Shown piece after piece: positions 40,794-50,647 of a stretch of DNA of 64,000 bases. How positions within the stretch are numbered: position 1 is the first letter of the stretch; each line of letters opens with the position of its first letter. The notes beneath the pieces are model-generated. The model made no database searches and was not told where the DNA came from. It was given only the letters and a program-made list of their open reading frames with translations. Both the position numbers and the translations under genes were made by a program. Location of the stretch: contig NZ_CP064356.1 of NCBI RefSeq assembly GCF_018141545.1, positions 868,001-932,000 on the forward strand, in the 5' to 3' direction. The stretch comes from Miltoncostaea oceani (GTDB lineage: Bacteria > Actinomycetota > Thermoleophilia > Miltoncostaeales > Miltoncostaeaceae).

Positions 40794-42212
40794 TCAGGCC
40801 GTCTCGGACACCACGCGGTTGCGTCCCGCGCCCTTCGCGGCGTAGAGACGGGCGTCGGCGGTGCGCACCAGGGCGGGGACGTCGCCGCCCCCGTGGGCGG
40901 CGGCCACCCCGAGGCTGACGGTGATCGGCTCGGCGGCGTCGGCGGACGCCTCGATGCCGGCCCGCACGCGCTCGGCCACGATCGCGGCCGCCTGCTCGTC
41001 GGCGCCGGGGAGCAGCAGGGCGAACTCCTCGCCGCCGACGCGGCACGCCCGGTCGCCGGCCCGCGCGCCCCGCTCGATGGCGCGCGCCACCGCCACGAGC
41101 GCCGCGTCGCCCGCCTGGTGGCCGTGGCGGTCGTTGAAGCGCTTGAAGTGGTCGACGTCGATCATGACGAGGCCGAGGGGGTCGCCGGACCGCTCGATGC
41201 GGCTCATCTCGGCGACGATCGCCTCGTCGAAGGCCCGCCGGTTGCCGAGGCCGGTGAGGGGGTCGGCGAGGGCCTGGCGCTCGAACCGCTCGCGCTCCTC
41301 GATCCGCACCAGCGCCGACCCCGCGTCGTCGGCGACCTCCCGCAACGCGGCCATCTGGCGGCCCCGCACCGTGACCCGGTCGAGGCGCCCCGCGGGTCGC
41401 GACGCCGTGACGCGTCCGACCGGCCGGGGTGGGTCCCCGCCGGCGAGGGGCGTCTCGAGGAACACCGCGTCGCGCTCCCGCCACGAGCGCATCGTCACGG
41501 CCCGGCGGTCGAGCACGACGTCCACGTCCCAGCCGGGGAGCACGGTCGCGAGCGCGCGACGCACGGCGGCGACGACCTCGTCCACCTCCGAGGCGCCGGT
41601 CAGCGCGGCGCTCGCCGTCCACTTGCCCTCGATGAGGGTGAGCTGGCGGTTGAGGTCGCGCTCGTTCACCCGCGCGAAGTACCCGGCCACGATGACCAGG
41701 GCGACGGCGATCACCAGCGGCGCGGCGGCCTCCTCGAGCGGGGGCGCGCCGTCCTCGCCGAGCAGCCGCAGCGCCGCGAGCACGATCCCGCCGAGGATCA
41801 GCGCTTTCACCCCGGCGAGCGTGTCGTACCCGAGCGTCACGGCCACCGCGAGCAGGGGGAGCAGCCACAACCCGATGCCGTTGCCCGCCCCCGCGAGGTG
41901 GGCGAGCACCAGGATGAGGGCGGCGTCGATCACGATCGCCGCGTCGACGGCGAGCAGCAGGCGACGGCTCCAGCGCCGCGACATCGCCCACAGGGCGACG
42001 TGGAGGACGAGGGCGACGGCGCACGCCGCCGCCGCCAGGAGGTGCTCCTCGGCGGTCGCGGCCTCCGGCACGAACAGTCCGACGACGGCGATCACGCCGA
42101 GCGCGACGGCGCGGCCGACGAGCATGGCCTCGTTGCGCTCCTGCAGGAACCACACCGGGCGGCGGGCGTGGCCGACGCGGGGTGGGGGAGGGGTGTCGAT
42201 GGTGCTCGGCAT
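40794..42212 (-). CDS. Membrane diguanylate cyclase (GGDEF)
   Basis: A 472-residue protein. Six to seven membrane helices lie in residues about 30-200. A linker or GAF-like region follows, with LTLIEGKWTASAALTGASEV and VRGRQMAALREVADDAGSAL. The GGDEF domain spans about 320-470, with ADPLTGLGNRRAFDEAIVAE, MIDVDHFKRFNDRHGHQAGD, and the active site RVGGEEFALLLPG. RAGD five residues before GGEEF is an RxxD inhibitory site, so product feedback is expected. The ATG at 42212 is chosen, since a longer frame to 42326 crosses the divergent promoter region. Confidence 0.9.
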   Translation of the reverse strand: MPSTIDTPPPPRVGHARRPVWFLQERNEAMLVGRAVALGVIAVVGLFVPEAATAEEHLLAAAACAVALVLHVALWAMSRRWSRRLLLAVDAAIVIDAALILVLAHLAGAGNGIGLWLLPLLAVAVTLGYDTLAGVKALILGGIVLAALRLLGEDGAPPLEEAAAPLVIAVALVIVAGYFARVNERDLNRQLTLIEGKWTASAALTGASEVDEVVAAVRRALATVLPGWDVDVVLDRRAVTMRSWRERDAVFLETPLAGGDPPRPVGRVTASRPAGRLDRVTVRGRQMAALREVADDAGSALVRIEERERFERQALADPLTGLGNRRAFDEAIVAEMSRIERSGDPLGLVMIDVDHFKRFNDRHGHQAGDAALVAVARAIERGARAGDRACRVGGEEFALLLPGADEQAAAIVAERVRAGIEASADAAEPITVSLGVAAAHGGGDVPALVRTADARLYAAKGAGRNRVVSETA

Positions 42213-42277
42213 CGGCCTGTCGTCGGGGATCCCGGTCCCCCACGTTAGCCGTTCGGTGACGGATCCCGGCGCGGGGC

Positions 42278-42305
42278 TAAAGGTTTCGGGCGGACCTGCC
42301 GAATG
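42278..42305 (+). promoter_or_regulatory. Sigma-28 (FliA/WhiG)-like promoter
   Basis: TAAA (42278-42281), 16 bases, then GCCGAATG (42298-42305). The consensus for FliA/WhiG is TAAA-N15/16-GCCGATAA, so 4 of 4 and 5-6 of 8 positions match. The start codon of the surface-protein gene is at 42316, so a very short leader would result. Confidence 0.45.
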
Positions 42306-42315
42306 GGTGGGCGCG

Positions 42316-43464
42316 ATGACTCCCACACCGCGTCACCCGCTCCGGCCCCGCCGCCCCGTCCGCCTCGCCGCCCTCCTCGCGGTCGCGGCGCTCGCGTCGG
42401 CGCCCGCCGCCGCCTCGGCCGCCCACCCCGGGTCGCCCGACCCGGTCACCGGCCTCGTCCCCGACGTCGCACCCGCGGTCGTCAGCTGCGAGTGGGAGGG
42501 CTCCTGCGAGCCGGGCGGCGGCCCGGTCCCCGCCCCCGAGCCGGTCGTCGGCGAGGTCGTCCCGGTCCCCGGGGGCGCGGGCGAGGACGCCCCGCCGCCC
42601 GCCCCCGCCCCCTCCGACGACGCGCCGCCCGCTGACGCGCCGTCCGGCGACGCGGTCGCCCCCGCCCCTCCGCCCGCCATGCGGAGCCTCGCGCTGCGCG
42701 TCCCCACCATCGGCATCGGCGGCATCTCCGTCGGGGGCACGGTCGACCTGTCCTCGGGCGCCGCGATCGACCTCGACGCCGAGGTCGCCGGCCAGCCCGT
42801 CGAGGTGTCCGCGGGAGTCGCCCTCGGGACGACGTCCGGCACGGGCGGCGGCGGGGTCCTGCCGGTGACCGTCACCGCCGGCGTGAGCACCACCCCGTCG
42901 CGTGGTGCGGACCCCGCTCCCGCTCCGGGCACCCCCGCGCCCCCCGTCGCGGCGACCCCCGCCACCCCGGCCACCCCGGCCACCCCGGGCACCCCGGCCA
43001 CGCCGGCGACGCCGGCCGTCCCCGCACGCCCGGCCCCGTCGCCCGCGGCGCCCGCCGCGCAGCCCTCCCGGCCCGCCCGCGGAACGACCCCCCGTCGTGC
43101 GACGGCCCGGCGCGCCGCCGCCGCCCCGGCCCGCGCCCCCCGCGCCGCGGCGACCGTGGCCCCGGCGGGCCCCGCCCCGGCCACCCCGGCCGCGACGTCG
43201 GCGACGCCCGCCCCCACCACGGCCCCCGTCGACGGGACCCGGTCCGGTCGCGCGTCCACCCCCGCGCCGGAGAGGGACGCCCCGACGATCGTGGCGCGTG
43301 CGTTCGCCCCGGCGATCGCCGCCGGCCGCAACCCGTGGCTGATCGGCGGCCTCCTCGCCGCGATCGCCCTGTACCTCCTCGGCCAGCGCGCCCTGGACCG
43401 CGGCGCCAAGCTGTCCTATGCCGGGCGCCCCGGCGAGCCCGACGACGAGCTGATCGAGCTGTAG
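42316..43464 (+). CDS. Pro/Ala/Thr-rich surface protein with C-terminal membrane anchor
   Basis: A 382-residue protein. Signal peptide (LAALLAVAALASAPAAASA) at about 13-32, and two Cys in VVSCEWEGSCEPGG near residue 60. A middle beta-rich stretch (VPTIGIGGISVGGTVDLSSG) lies at about 135-200, with long Pro-Ala-Thr runs on either side including A-T-P triplet repeats, then RRAT/RRAAA basic clusters. A single membrane helix near the C-terminus (LIGGLLAAIALYLLGQRALD) and an acidic end follow. The layout suggests a wall-spanning or heavily modified surface protein. The promoter upstream is sigma-28-like. Confidence 0.62.
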   Translation: MTPTPRHPLRPRRPVRLAALLAVAALASAPAAASAAHPGSPDPVTGLVPDVAPAVVSCEWEGSCEPGGGPVPAPEPVVGEVVPVPGGAGEDAPPPAPAPSDDAPPADAPSGDAVAPAPPPAMRSLALRVPTIGIGGISVGGTVDLSSGAAIDLDAEVAGQPVEVSAGVALGTTSGTGGGGVLPVTVTAGVSTTPSRGADPAPAPGTPAPPVAATPATPATPATPGTPATPATPAVPARPAPSPAAPAAQPSRPARGTTPRRATARRAAAAPARAPRAAATVAPAGPAPATPAATSATPAPTTAPVDGTRSGRASTPAPERDAPTIVARAFAPAIAAGRNPWLIGGLLAAIALYLLGQRALDRGAKLSYAGRPGEPDDELIEL

Positions 43465-43533
43465 GGGCGGACGCCCCGCCACGGGTCGCCCCTGGGCTCA
43501 AGACGCCCGCGGGGGCGCCGACGTGACGGGGAG

Positions 43534-45300
43534 ATGAGATCCGAGGCCGCAGAGCCACGCCGGGACCCCCGGGGCACCGCTCCGGTGTCCGGAGGACGCC
43601 TGCGCGCGGCGCTCGACGCCCTCCCGGACGCCGTCTGGCTCCTCGACGCCGTCCGCGACGAGGCCGGCGTCATCCGGGACTTCCGCGTGGCCGACCTGAA
43701 CCTGCGCGCCGCCCGGGTCGCCGGCACCACCGTCGAGGCCGCCCGCGGGAGCCTGCTCGGCGACCTTGTCGCCACCGCCCGCCGGTCCGGGCACATCGAG
43801 CGGTGGGCGGAGGTCGTGGAGACCGGCGTGCCGGGGGAGCTCGAGTTCCGCTACGACCCGCCGGACGGGCCCCCGGTGTGGCGGTGGGCCAGCGCGACGC
43901 CACTCGGGGACGGCGTCGCCCTCGCCCTGCGCGACGTGACGGAGCGGGTCCTGGCCGAACGGCGCCGCGCGGCGCCGGAGGCCGACTTCCGGCTGCTCGC
44001 CGAGAACGCGACCGACATGATCTGTCGCATCTCGCCCCACGGCCAGATGCTCTACGTCTCGCCCGCGGCCCGGGAGATCCTGGGCTTCGCGCCCGACGAG
44101 ATGGTGGGCCGCCCCGACTGGGAGTTCGCCCACCCCGACGACGCGCCGACGGTGATGGCGGTCCGCGAGCGTCTCGACCGCGGCCCCGACGTGCGGACGG
44201 TGACGTACCGCGGCCGCCGCAAGGGCGGCGGCTGGGTGCGGCTCGAGTCGACCGCCCGGGCCGTGCGCGACGGCGACGGGGTCATCGCCGAGATCCACGT
44301 CGCGACACGCGACGTCAGCGAGCGCGCGCTGGCCGACGCGGAGCACGCGGCGCTGCACCGCGTCTCCGAGGCGGTCGCGGCGGGCGTCGACGACGCCGCC
44401 CTCTACGGGCTGGTGGCGGTCGAGATGGCGCGCCTCCTCGAGGCCGACGGCGGCCGCGTCGTGCGTTTCCTCGACGACGGGCGCGCGGAGCTGCTCGGCG
44501 TCTGGCGCCGCCCCGGGCTGCCCCAGATCGTCGCGGGGGAGCGGATCCACATGGACCCGGCGTGGGCGGTGTCACGGACCCGCGCCACGGGCCACACCGC
44601 GGTCGCCGAGACGCCCGCCGCCACGGCGAGCGCCGACCTGCGCTACGGCATCGCCGCGCCGGTGCGCGTCAACGGCGTGGTGTGGGGCGCGGTGGCCGCG
44701 GGGTACGGCGGCCCGGACGACGTGCCGCCCGGCGCCGGGCACCGCGTGGAGCGCTTCGCGAAGCTCGTGAGCCTGGCGGTGGCGAACGCGGAGGCCCGCA
44801 CGCGCCTGACCCTGCAGGCCACCACGGACGCCCTCACCGGCCTGGTGAACCACTCGACCTTCCACGCGTCGCTCGGCCGTGCGTTCTCGCGCACCGACCG
44901 CTACGGCCGCCCGCTCAGCCTCGCGATGATCGACCTCGACCGCTTCAAGGTCCTCAACGACGTGTTCGGCCACCGCGCCGGCGACGCGGCCCTCGCGATC
45001 GTCGGCGACCTGCTGCGGCAGCACGCCCGGCGCGCCGACGTCGTCGGGCGCGTCGGCGGCGAGGAGCTGGCCTGGCTCATGCCGGAGACCGACGCCGAGG
45101 GGGCCCGTGAGGCGGCGGAGCGGCTGCGCCGCGCCGTGGCCGCGGCACCCGTCGGCGGCCCGCTGGGGCTGACCGCGTCGATCGGCGTCGTGGCGCGCGC
45201 CCCGCACGACACGGACGCCGAGGCGCTGTTCCGTCGCGCCGACGCCGCCCTGTTCGAGGCGAAGCGCCGGGGGCGCGACCGGGTGGTCGGCGGCTCCTAG
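43534..45300 (+). CDS. Cytosolic PAS-PAS-GAF-GGDEF diguanylate cyclase
   Basis: A 588-residue protein without membrane segments. PAS domains lie at about 20-140 (LDALPDAVWLLDAVRDEAGV) and 145-265 (ENATDMICRISPHGQMLYVS). GAF is at about 270-420 (RLLEADGGRVVRFLDDGRAE) and GGDEF at about 425-585 (TDALTGLVNHSTFHASLGRA, MIDLDRFKVLNDVFGHRAGD). The active site reads VGGEEL, with Leu instead of Phe as the last residue, and RRAD before it is an intact RxxD inhibitory site. Probably active, sensing a cytosolic signal through PAS/GAF. A redox, light or gas ligand cannot be identified. Confidence 0.9.
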   Translation: MRSEAAEPRRDPRGTAPVSGGRLRAALDALPDAVWLLDAVRDEAGVIRDFRVADLNLRAARVAGTTVEAARGSLLGDLVATARRSGHIERWAEVVETGVPGELEFRYDPPDGPPVWRWASATPLGDGVALALRDVTERVLAERRRAAPEADFRLLAENATDMICRISPHGQMLYVSPAAREILGFAPDEMVGRPDWEFAHPDDAPTVMAVRERLDRGPDVRTVTYRGRRKGGGWVRLESTARAVRDGDGVIAEIHVATRDVSERALADAEHAALHRVSEAVAAGVDDAALYGLVAVEMARLLEADGGRVVRFLDDGRAELLGVWRRPGLPQIVAGERIHMDPAWAVSRTRATGHTAVAETPAATASADLRYGIAAPVRVNGVVWGAVAAGYGGPDDVPPGAGHRVERFAKLVSLAVANAEARTRLTLQATTDALTGLVNHSTFHASLGRAFSRTDRYGRPLSLAMIDLDRFKVLNDVFGHRAGDAALAIVGDLLRQHARRADVVGRVGGEELAWLMPETDAEGAREAAERLRRAVAAAPVGGPLGLTASIGVVARAPHDTDAEALFRRADAALFEAKRRGRDRVVGGS

Positions 45301-45304
45301 GCGG

Positions 45305-46036
45305 TCAGGGGCGCCGGTCGAGGTCGGCCGCGGCCTCCTCGGTGAGCAGCCACGTGAGGCTGCCGGCGGTGGGGCGCAGGCGCCCGGCGGGGATGTCCCG
45401 GTCGCCCGCGATCGCGCGGGCCACCATCGCGGCCTTCTCGGCGCTGCCGACGACGACCAGGATCCGCCGCGCGGCGTTGATGACCGGCAGCGTCAGCGAG
45501 ACACGCCACGGCTGGGGCATCTCGGGGCGGTGCACCGGCACGAAGAGCCGTTCCGTCTCGTCGAGCTCGGGGCCGCCGGGGAAGAGGGACGCGGTGTGGC
45601 CGTCGGCGCCCATGCCGAGCAGCACCAGGTCGAGCACGGGCCACGGCGACCCGGCGACCGTCGCCCGCAGGTCCTCCTCGGCCCGCGCGGCGCCCTCGGG
45701 GGGCGGCAGCTCGCCGAGCACGCGGTGCACCTGGTCGGGGCGCAGGGGGATCCGGTCGAGCAGGGCCTCCCGCGCCATGCCGTAGTTCGACCCCTCGGCG
45801 TCGGGCGGCACGCAGCGCTCGTCACCGAAGTAGAAGGCGGCGCGGCCCCACGGGGGGCAGCGGCCGGCGAGCTGCTGGTACGCGGCCCGCGGGGTGCTGC
45901 CACCGGCGAGCGCGATGCTCGCCCGCGTCCCGGCGGGCGTGTCGAGGGCGACCCGCTCGATGCGGGCGGCGGCCTCGTCGGCGAGGGCGGCGAGGTCGCG
46001 GACGATGCGGATCTCGGGGCCGGGGGTCGTCTTCAC
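45305..46036 (-). CDS. pgl: 6-phosphogluconolactonase
   Basis: A 243-residue enzyme hydrolysing 6-phosphogluconolactone in the oxidative pentose phosphate pathway. It shows ASIALAGGSTPRAAYQQLAG, AAFYFGDERCVPPDAEGSNY (the D-E-R-x-V-P motif), LVLLGMGADGHTASLFPG and RVSLTLPVINAARRILVVV. The GTG at 46036 overlaps the opcA stop by 4 bases. It is the last gene of the guaB-tkt-zwf-opcA-pgl block and converges on the diguanylate cyclase gene 4 bases away. Confidence 0.93.
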   Translation of the reverse strand: MKTTPGPEIRIVRDLAALADEAAARIERVALDTPAGTRASIALAGGSTPRAAYQQLAGRCPPWGRAAFYFGDERCVPPDAEGSNYGMAREALLDRIPLRPDQVHRVLGELPPPEGAARAEEDLRATVAGSPWPVLDLVLLGMGADGHTASLFPGGPELDETERLFVPVHRPEMPQPWRVSLTLPVINAARRILVVVGSAEKAAMVARAIAGDRDIPAGRLRPTAGSLTWLLTEEAAADLDRRP

Positions 46037-47058
46037 GCCGCCACCTGCGCCGCGCCGGCGAGGGCGCGCTCGAACGGGCGGTCGCGCCGCTGCATCTCGA
46101 GCTCCCCCGCCAGCAGCCGCGCCCGGTCGCTCTCGGGGAGGGGCAGGACGCGCCGGCGGGTGGCCCCGTCCGGCTCGGTGACGCACACCACGGCCGCCGC
46201 CCGGCCGGGGAGGCGCTCGATCGTGAGGCGGCGCCCGGTGCCCCCGCCGTCGAGCTCGACGGCGACGGGGCCGTCCTCGCCGTCCTCGGCGGGTCGCGAC
46301 GCGAGGCGCACCGTCAGGTCGTCGCCGATGACGTCGCGCAGCCAGCCCGCGAGCAGCAGGGTCCCGGCGTCGGGCTCCGCGCCGCCGTGGGCGACGAGCA
46401 CGGCCGGGGATCCGTCGCGCAGGCTCGCCATCGCCTGCTCGTCGACCATCTGGGCGATGAGCTGCCGCCACGCGGTGATGCGCGCCCACGCCAGGTCGGT
46501 GACGGAGGGGGACGCGCCGGACGCCCAGGAGGCGAGGGCGCGGACGCCCTCGGCGCCGGGCGCGCGGCCCGACTCGGTGATCACGCGGTCCACGACGCCG
46601 GCGAGGCGGTCGAGCACGCCGTCCCCGGAGGCGTCCGGGGGCCCCGGCCACCACAGGACCGTCGGCAGGTCGGCGCGCAGCAGGGGGACGGTGGCGCTCG
46701 CCGCGCCGCCCGCGGCGTCGCCATGCAGCGTGAGCACGACCATCTCGACGGCGACGCCGGTGTGGTCGACGCCGAGGCGGCAGCTGGTGCTGACGGTGGC
46801 GTCGATGCCGCTGCCGCCGGGGGCCGTCGCCAGGAGCACCGCCCGGGAGGGCTGGTGGTCGGCGAGCCGCTCGATCACGCGCGACATCTCGTCGAGCTCC
46901 GACGGGTCCGTCGCGTAGGCCACCAGGTTCAGGACACCGGCCATCGTGAAGGGCATGCCCCCGTCCGGGGGGCGCCGCTGCACGGCGAGCCGGTCGATCA
47001 CCTGGGAGATGCTCACCCCCGTCCCGTCCCAGTCCTCGCGTACGCCCGGTGAGCTCAC
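46033..47058 (-). CDS. opcA: Glucose-6-phosphate dehydrogenase assembly protein OpcA
   Basis: A 341-residue protein of the OpcA family, found in cyanobacteria and actinobacteria next to zwf and needed for activity or assembly of that enzyme. It has MPFTMAGVLNLVAYATDPSE, HQPSRAVLLATAPGG, LRADLPTVLWWPGPPDASGD and SWASGASPSVTDLAWARITA. The GTG at 47058 overlaps the zwf stop by 4 bases (GTGA); another in-frame GTG lies 4 codons upstream. Coupling with zwf on one side and pgl on the other is the standard order. Confidence 0.93.
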   Translation of the reverse strand: MSSPGVREDWDGTGVSISQVIDRLAVQRRPPDGGMPFTMAGVLNLVAYATDPSELDEMSRVIERLADHQPSRAVLLATAPGGSGIDATVSTSCRLGVDHTGVAVEMVVLTLHGDAAGGAASATVPLLRADLPTVLWWPGPPDASGDGVLDRLAGVVDRVITESGRAPGAEGVRALASWASGASPSVTDLAWARITAWRQLIAQMVDEQAMASLRDGSPAVLVAHGGAEPDAGTLLLAGWLRDVIGDDLTVRLASRPAEDGEDGPVAVELDGGGTGRRLTIERLPGRAAAVVCVTEPDGATRRRVLPLPESDRARLLAGELEMQRRDRPFERALAGAAQVAA

Positions 47059-48602
47059 AGTCGCCGCCACACCTTTCCGTCCCGCGCCATCAGGGCGTCC
47101 GCCGCCTCGGGGCCCCACGACCCCGCATCGTAGTTCGGGAACGGGCCCGGCGTCGCCGACCAGTGGTGGATCAGCCCGTCCATGATCTCCCAGGCCCGCT
47201 CGACCTCGTCCCACCGGGCGAAGAGGGTGGAGTCGCCGAGCAGCGCGTCGAGCAGCAGCCGCTCGTAGGCCTCGGGGGAGGTCCGCAGGAAGGCGTTGCC
47301 GTAGGCGAAGTCCATGCTCACGGGCCGCAGGTCGATCTGCGGGCCGGGGACCTTCGCGAGGAAGCGCAGCGACGCGCCCTCGTCGGGCTGGATGCGCAGG
47401 GTGAGCAGGTTCGGGGCGACGCTCTCGACCGCCGTCGTCGCGAACGGCAGGTGCGGGGCGGCCTTGAAGTGGATCGAGACCTCCGTCGCCCGCCGCGGCA
47501 GGCGCTTGCCGGTGCGCAGGTAGAACGGGGTGCCCGACCAGCGCCAGTTCTCGACCATCAGGCGCATCGCGACGAACGTGTCGGTGTTCGACGCGGGGTC
47601 CACCCCGGGCTCCTGGCGGTACCCCGGCACCCGCTCGCCGCCGATCCACCCCGGCCCGTACTGGCCGCGCACCGCGTCGCGGGCGGCGCTCGCCGCGTCG
47701 AAGCAGGGGATCGCGCGGAGCACCTTGACCTTCTCGTCGCGCACGTCGCGGCTCTCGAACCGGGCGGGCGGCTCCATCGCGACGATCGAGAGAACCTGGA
47801 GCATGTGGTTCTGGACGATGTCGCGGAGGGCGCCGCTCTGGTCGTAGTAGCCGCCGCGGGTGCCGACGCCGAGGTCCTCGGAGACGGTGATCTCGACGTG
47901 GTCGATGTAGCGCCGGTTCCAGATCGGCTCGAAGATCGCGTTGCCAAAACGGAGCACGAGCAGGTTCTGGACCGTCTCCTTCCCCAGGTAGTGGTCGATC
48001 CGGTAGACCTGCCGTTCGCGGAACACGACGTTGAGGCGGGCGTTCAGCTCCCGCGCGGAGGCGAGGTCCTCGCCGAAGGGCTTCTCGACCACGAGCCGGG
48101 CGAAGCGCTCGGTGCCGTCGCCCTCGTCCGCAAGGCCGGCGCGCCCGAGGTTCTCGGCGATGACGGGGAAGAACTCCGGCGCGGTGGCGAGGTAGAAGAG
48201 GCGGTTGCCGCGGGTGCCGTGGCGGGCGTCCTTCTCCGCGATCATCTCCCGGAGCCGCGCGAAGCCCTCGGGCTGGTCGAACGGGGCCGACAGGTAGCGC
48301 AGGCGGCGGGCGAAGCCCTCCCAGACGCCGTCGTCGACGGGGATCGCTCCGTGGGCCTCGACCCCGGCCCGCATCCGGGCGCGGAACTCCTCGTCGGGGA
48401 GGTCGGATCGGGCGACGCCGATGACCGCGGTCTCGGGTGGCAGCAGCTGCTGGGCGGCGAGGGAGTAGAGGCCCGGCATCAGCTTGCGCTGGGTGAGATC
48501 GCCCGTGGCGCCGAAGATCACGATGACCGCGGGCGGCGGCGTGCGCATGAGGCGGGGGTCGTCTCGGACCGCGGGCGCCGGGTCGCGCGCGGACGTCAGC
48601 AC
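47055..48602 (-). CDS. zwf: Glucose-6-phosphate 1-dehydrogenase
   Basis: A 515-residue enzyme oxidising glucose-6-phosphate with NADP+. The nucleotide site is VIVIFGATGDLTQRKLMPGL, the substrate and active site VYRIDHYLGKETVQNLLVLR, and VVEKPFGEDLASARELN carries the conserved K-P motif. QNHMLQVLSIVAMEPP and WSGTPFYLRTGKRLPRRATE complete the fold. GTG at 48602; an in-frame ATG 18 codons on (RTPPPAVIVIFG) may be the true start since it sits closer to the nucleotide fold. Second gene after tkt, coupled to opcA. Confidence 0.95.
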   Translation of the reverse strand: MLTSARDPAPAVRDDPRLMRTPPPAVIVIFGATGDLTQRKLMPGLYSLAAQQLLPPETAVIGVARSDLPDEEFRARMRAGVEAHGAIPVDDGVWEGFARRLRYLSAPFDQPEGFARLREMIAEKDARHGTRGNRLFYLATAPEFFPVIAENLGRAGLADEGDGTERFARLVVEKPFGEDLASARELNARLNVVFRERQVYRIDHYLGKETVQNLLVLRFGNAIFEPIWNRRYIDHVEITVSEDLGVGTRGGYYDQSGALRDIVQNHMLQVLSIVAMEPPARFESRDVRDEKVKVLRAIPCFDAASAARDAVRGQYGPGWIGGERVPGYRQEPGVDPASNTDTFVAMRLMVENWRWSGTPFYLRTGKRLPRRATEVSIHFKAAPHLPFATTAVESVAPNLLTLRIQPDEGASLRFLAKVPGPQIDLRPVSMDFAYGNAFLRTSPEAYERLLLDALLGDSTLFARWDEVERAWEIMDGLIHHWSATPGPFPNYDAGSWGPEAADALMARDGKVWRRL

Positions 48603-48636
48603 GGTCTCAGTCTCACCGTCATGTCGAGGGTGATGG

Positions 48637-50628
48637 TCAGTCGCGCGCCGCCGCCACCTGGGCGCGGGCGGCGTCGGCGACCGCCTCGGCGGTGATGCCG
48701 AGCTCGCGGAGCGCGACGTCCCCCGGCGCCGACAGCCCGAACCGGTCGATCGCGACGATCGCGCCGGTCAGGCCGGTCCACTCCGCCCACCCGAACGGGC
48801 TCGCGGCCTCGACGGCGACCCGCGCGGTGAGCCCGGGCGGCAGCACCTCGGCGCGGTAGGCTGCGTCCTGCTCGCGGAACAGCTCGAAGGAGGGCATCGA
48901 GACGACCCGGGCGGCGACGCCCTCCGCCGCGAGGGCGGTGCGGGCCTCGAGGGCGGTGTGCACCTCGGAGCCGGTCGCGATGATCGCCACGTCGTCGCCG
49001 GGCGCCACGACGTAGGCGCCGCGCTCGACGGGGGGCGTCCCCGGCATCGTCGGCAGGCCCTGGCGGCTCAGCACGAGCGCCGTCGGGGCGTCGGTCCGCC
49101 CGATCGCGACCCGCCAGGAGGCCGCGGCCTCGCTCGCGTCGGCGGGGCGCAGCACGACGAGGTCGGGCACGGCCCGCAGCGCGGCGAGGTGCTCGACGGG
49201 CTGGTGCGTCGGGCCGTCCTCCCCCAGCGCCACGGAGTCGTGGGTGAATACGAAGATCGACGGCAGCCGCATGAGGGCCGCGAGCCGGATCGTGTTCTTC
49301 ATGTAGTCCGAGAAGGTGAAGAACGTCGAGCAGACCGGCCGCAGGCCGGCGTGGGCGGCGATGCCGTTGGTGATCGCCCCCATCGCGTGCTCGCGGACGC
49401 CGTAGTAGAGGTTGCGGCCGGCGAAGTCGCCGGGGCCGACGACGCCCATGTCCTTCAGCGTCGTGCTCGTCGAGGACGAGAGGTCGGCGGCGCCCTGCAC
49501 CAGCTCGGGGACCGCGGCGGCGAAGGCGTTCATGGCCGTGCCGGCGGAGGCGCGCGTCGCGATCGACGTCCCCTCGGGGAACGTCGGGGCGGCGTCCTCC
49601 CACCCGTCGGGGAGGCGGCCCTCGCCCACCCGCGCGAACTCCGCGGCCTCGGCGGGGAACTCCTCGGCGTAGGCCGCGAGGCGCGTCTCCCAGTCCTGCT
49701 GCGCGGCGGCGCCGCGGGCGCGGAGCTCACCGGCCCACGCGGCGACCTCGTCGGGGACGAGGAAGTGCGAGTCCTCGGGCCAGCCGTAGGCCTTCTTCGT
49801 GAGGGCGACCTCCTCGGGGCCGAGCGGCGAGCCGTGGGCGGAGGAGGTGTCCTGCTTGTTCGGGGAGCCGTAGCCGATGTGGGTGCGGCAGGCGATCAGC
49901 GTCGGCCGCCCGTCGGGCACCGACGCCTCGGCCAGCGCCGCGTCGATCGCCGCGACGTCGTTGCCGTCGTCGACGCGCAGCACCCGCCACCCGTAGGCGG
50001 CGAAGCGCGCCGGCACGTCCTCGTTGAACGCGAGGCTGGTGGGGCCGTCGAGGCTGATCCGGTTGTCGTCCCAGATCCCGATCAGCTTCTCGAGCCCGAG
50101 GAAGCCCGCGATCGAGGCGGCCTCGTGCGAGATGCCCTCCATGAGGTCGCCGTCGGAGCAGATGAACCAGGTCCGGTGGTCGACGATCTCGTGGCCGGGG
50201 CGGTTGTAGCGGGCGGCGAGCATCGCCTCGGCCAGCGCGAAGCCGACGGCGTTGCCGAAGCCCTGCCCGAGCGGCCCGGTGGTGATCTCCACGCCGGGCG
50301 TGTCGCCCTTCTCCGGGTGCCCGGGGGTCTCGGAGCCGAGCTGGCGGAACCGCTCGAGCTGGGAGATCGGGAGGTCGTAGCCGCTGAGGTTGAGGAGCGC
50401 GTAGAGCAGCATCGACGCGTGGCCGGCCGACAGCACGAAGCGGTCGCGCTCCGGCCACTCGGGGTCGGCGGGGTTGTGGCGCAGGTGCCGGGAGAACAAC
50501 GTCCACCCGACCGGGGCGAGCCCCATCGGCGCGCCGGGGTGGCCGCTGTTCGCCTGCTGCACCCCGTCGATCGCCAGGGTGCGCACGGTCGTGATGGCCA
50601 GCTCCGGCGCTGCGAGCGTCGTTGACAC
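48637..50628 (-). CDS. tkt: Transketolase
   Basis: A 663-residue thiamine-diphosphate enzyme of standard length. [20 protein letters not shown] and [20 protein letters not shown] open the PP domain. [20 protein letters not shown], with an ensuing DDN, is the ThDP/Ca motif, and [20 protein letters not shown] precedes it. In the Pyr domain, [20 protein letters not shown] has the catalytic Glu. The ATG at 50628 follows AAGGAGCAG. It is 19 bases after guaB and upstream of zwf, making the non-oxidative and oxidative pentose phosphate genes one unit. Confidence 0.95.
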   Translation of the reverse strand: MSTTLAAPELAITTVRTLAIDGVQQANSGHPGAPMGLAPVGWTLFSRHLRHNPADPEWPERDRFVLSAGHASMLLYALLNLSGYDLPISQLERFRQLGSETPGHPEKGDTPGVEITTGPLGQGFGNAVGFALAEAMLAARYNRPGHEIVDHRTWFICSDGDLMEGISHEAASIAGFLGLEKLIGIWDDNRISLDGPTSLAFNEDVPARFAAYGWRVLRVDDGNDVAAIDAALAEASVPDGRPTLIACRTHIGYGSPNKQDTSSAHGSPLGPEEVALTKKAYGWPEDSHFLVPDEVAAWAGELRARGAAAQQDWETRLAAYAEEFPAEAAEFARVGEGRLPDGWEDAAPTFPEGTSIATRASAGTAMNAFAAAVPELVQGAADLSSSTSTTLKDMGVVGPGDFAGRNLYYGVREHAMGAITNGIAAHAGLRPVCSTFFTFSDYMKNTIRLAALMRLPSIFVFTHDSVALGEDGPTHQPVEHLAALRAVPDLVVLRPADASEAAASWRVAIGRTDAPTALVLSRQGLPTMPGTPPVERGAYVVAPGDDVAIIATGSEVHTALEARTALAAEGVAARVVSMPSFELFREQDAAYRAEVLPPGLTARVAVEAASPFGWAEWTGLTGAIVAIDRFGLSAPGDVALRELGITAEAVADAARAQVAAARD

Positions 50629-50647
50629 GGTACTGCTCCTTCCGGGG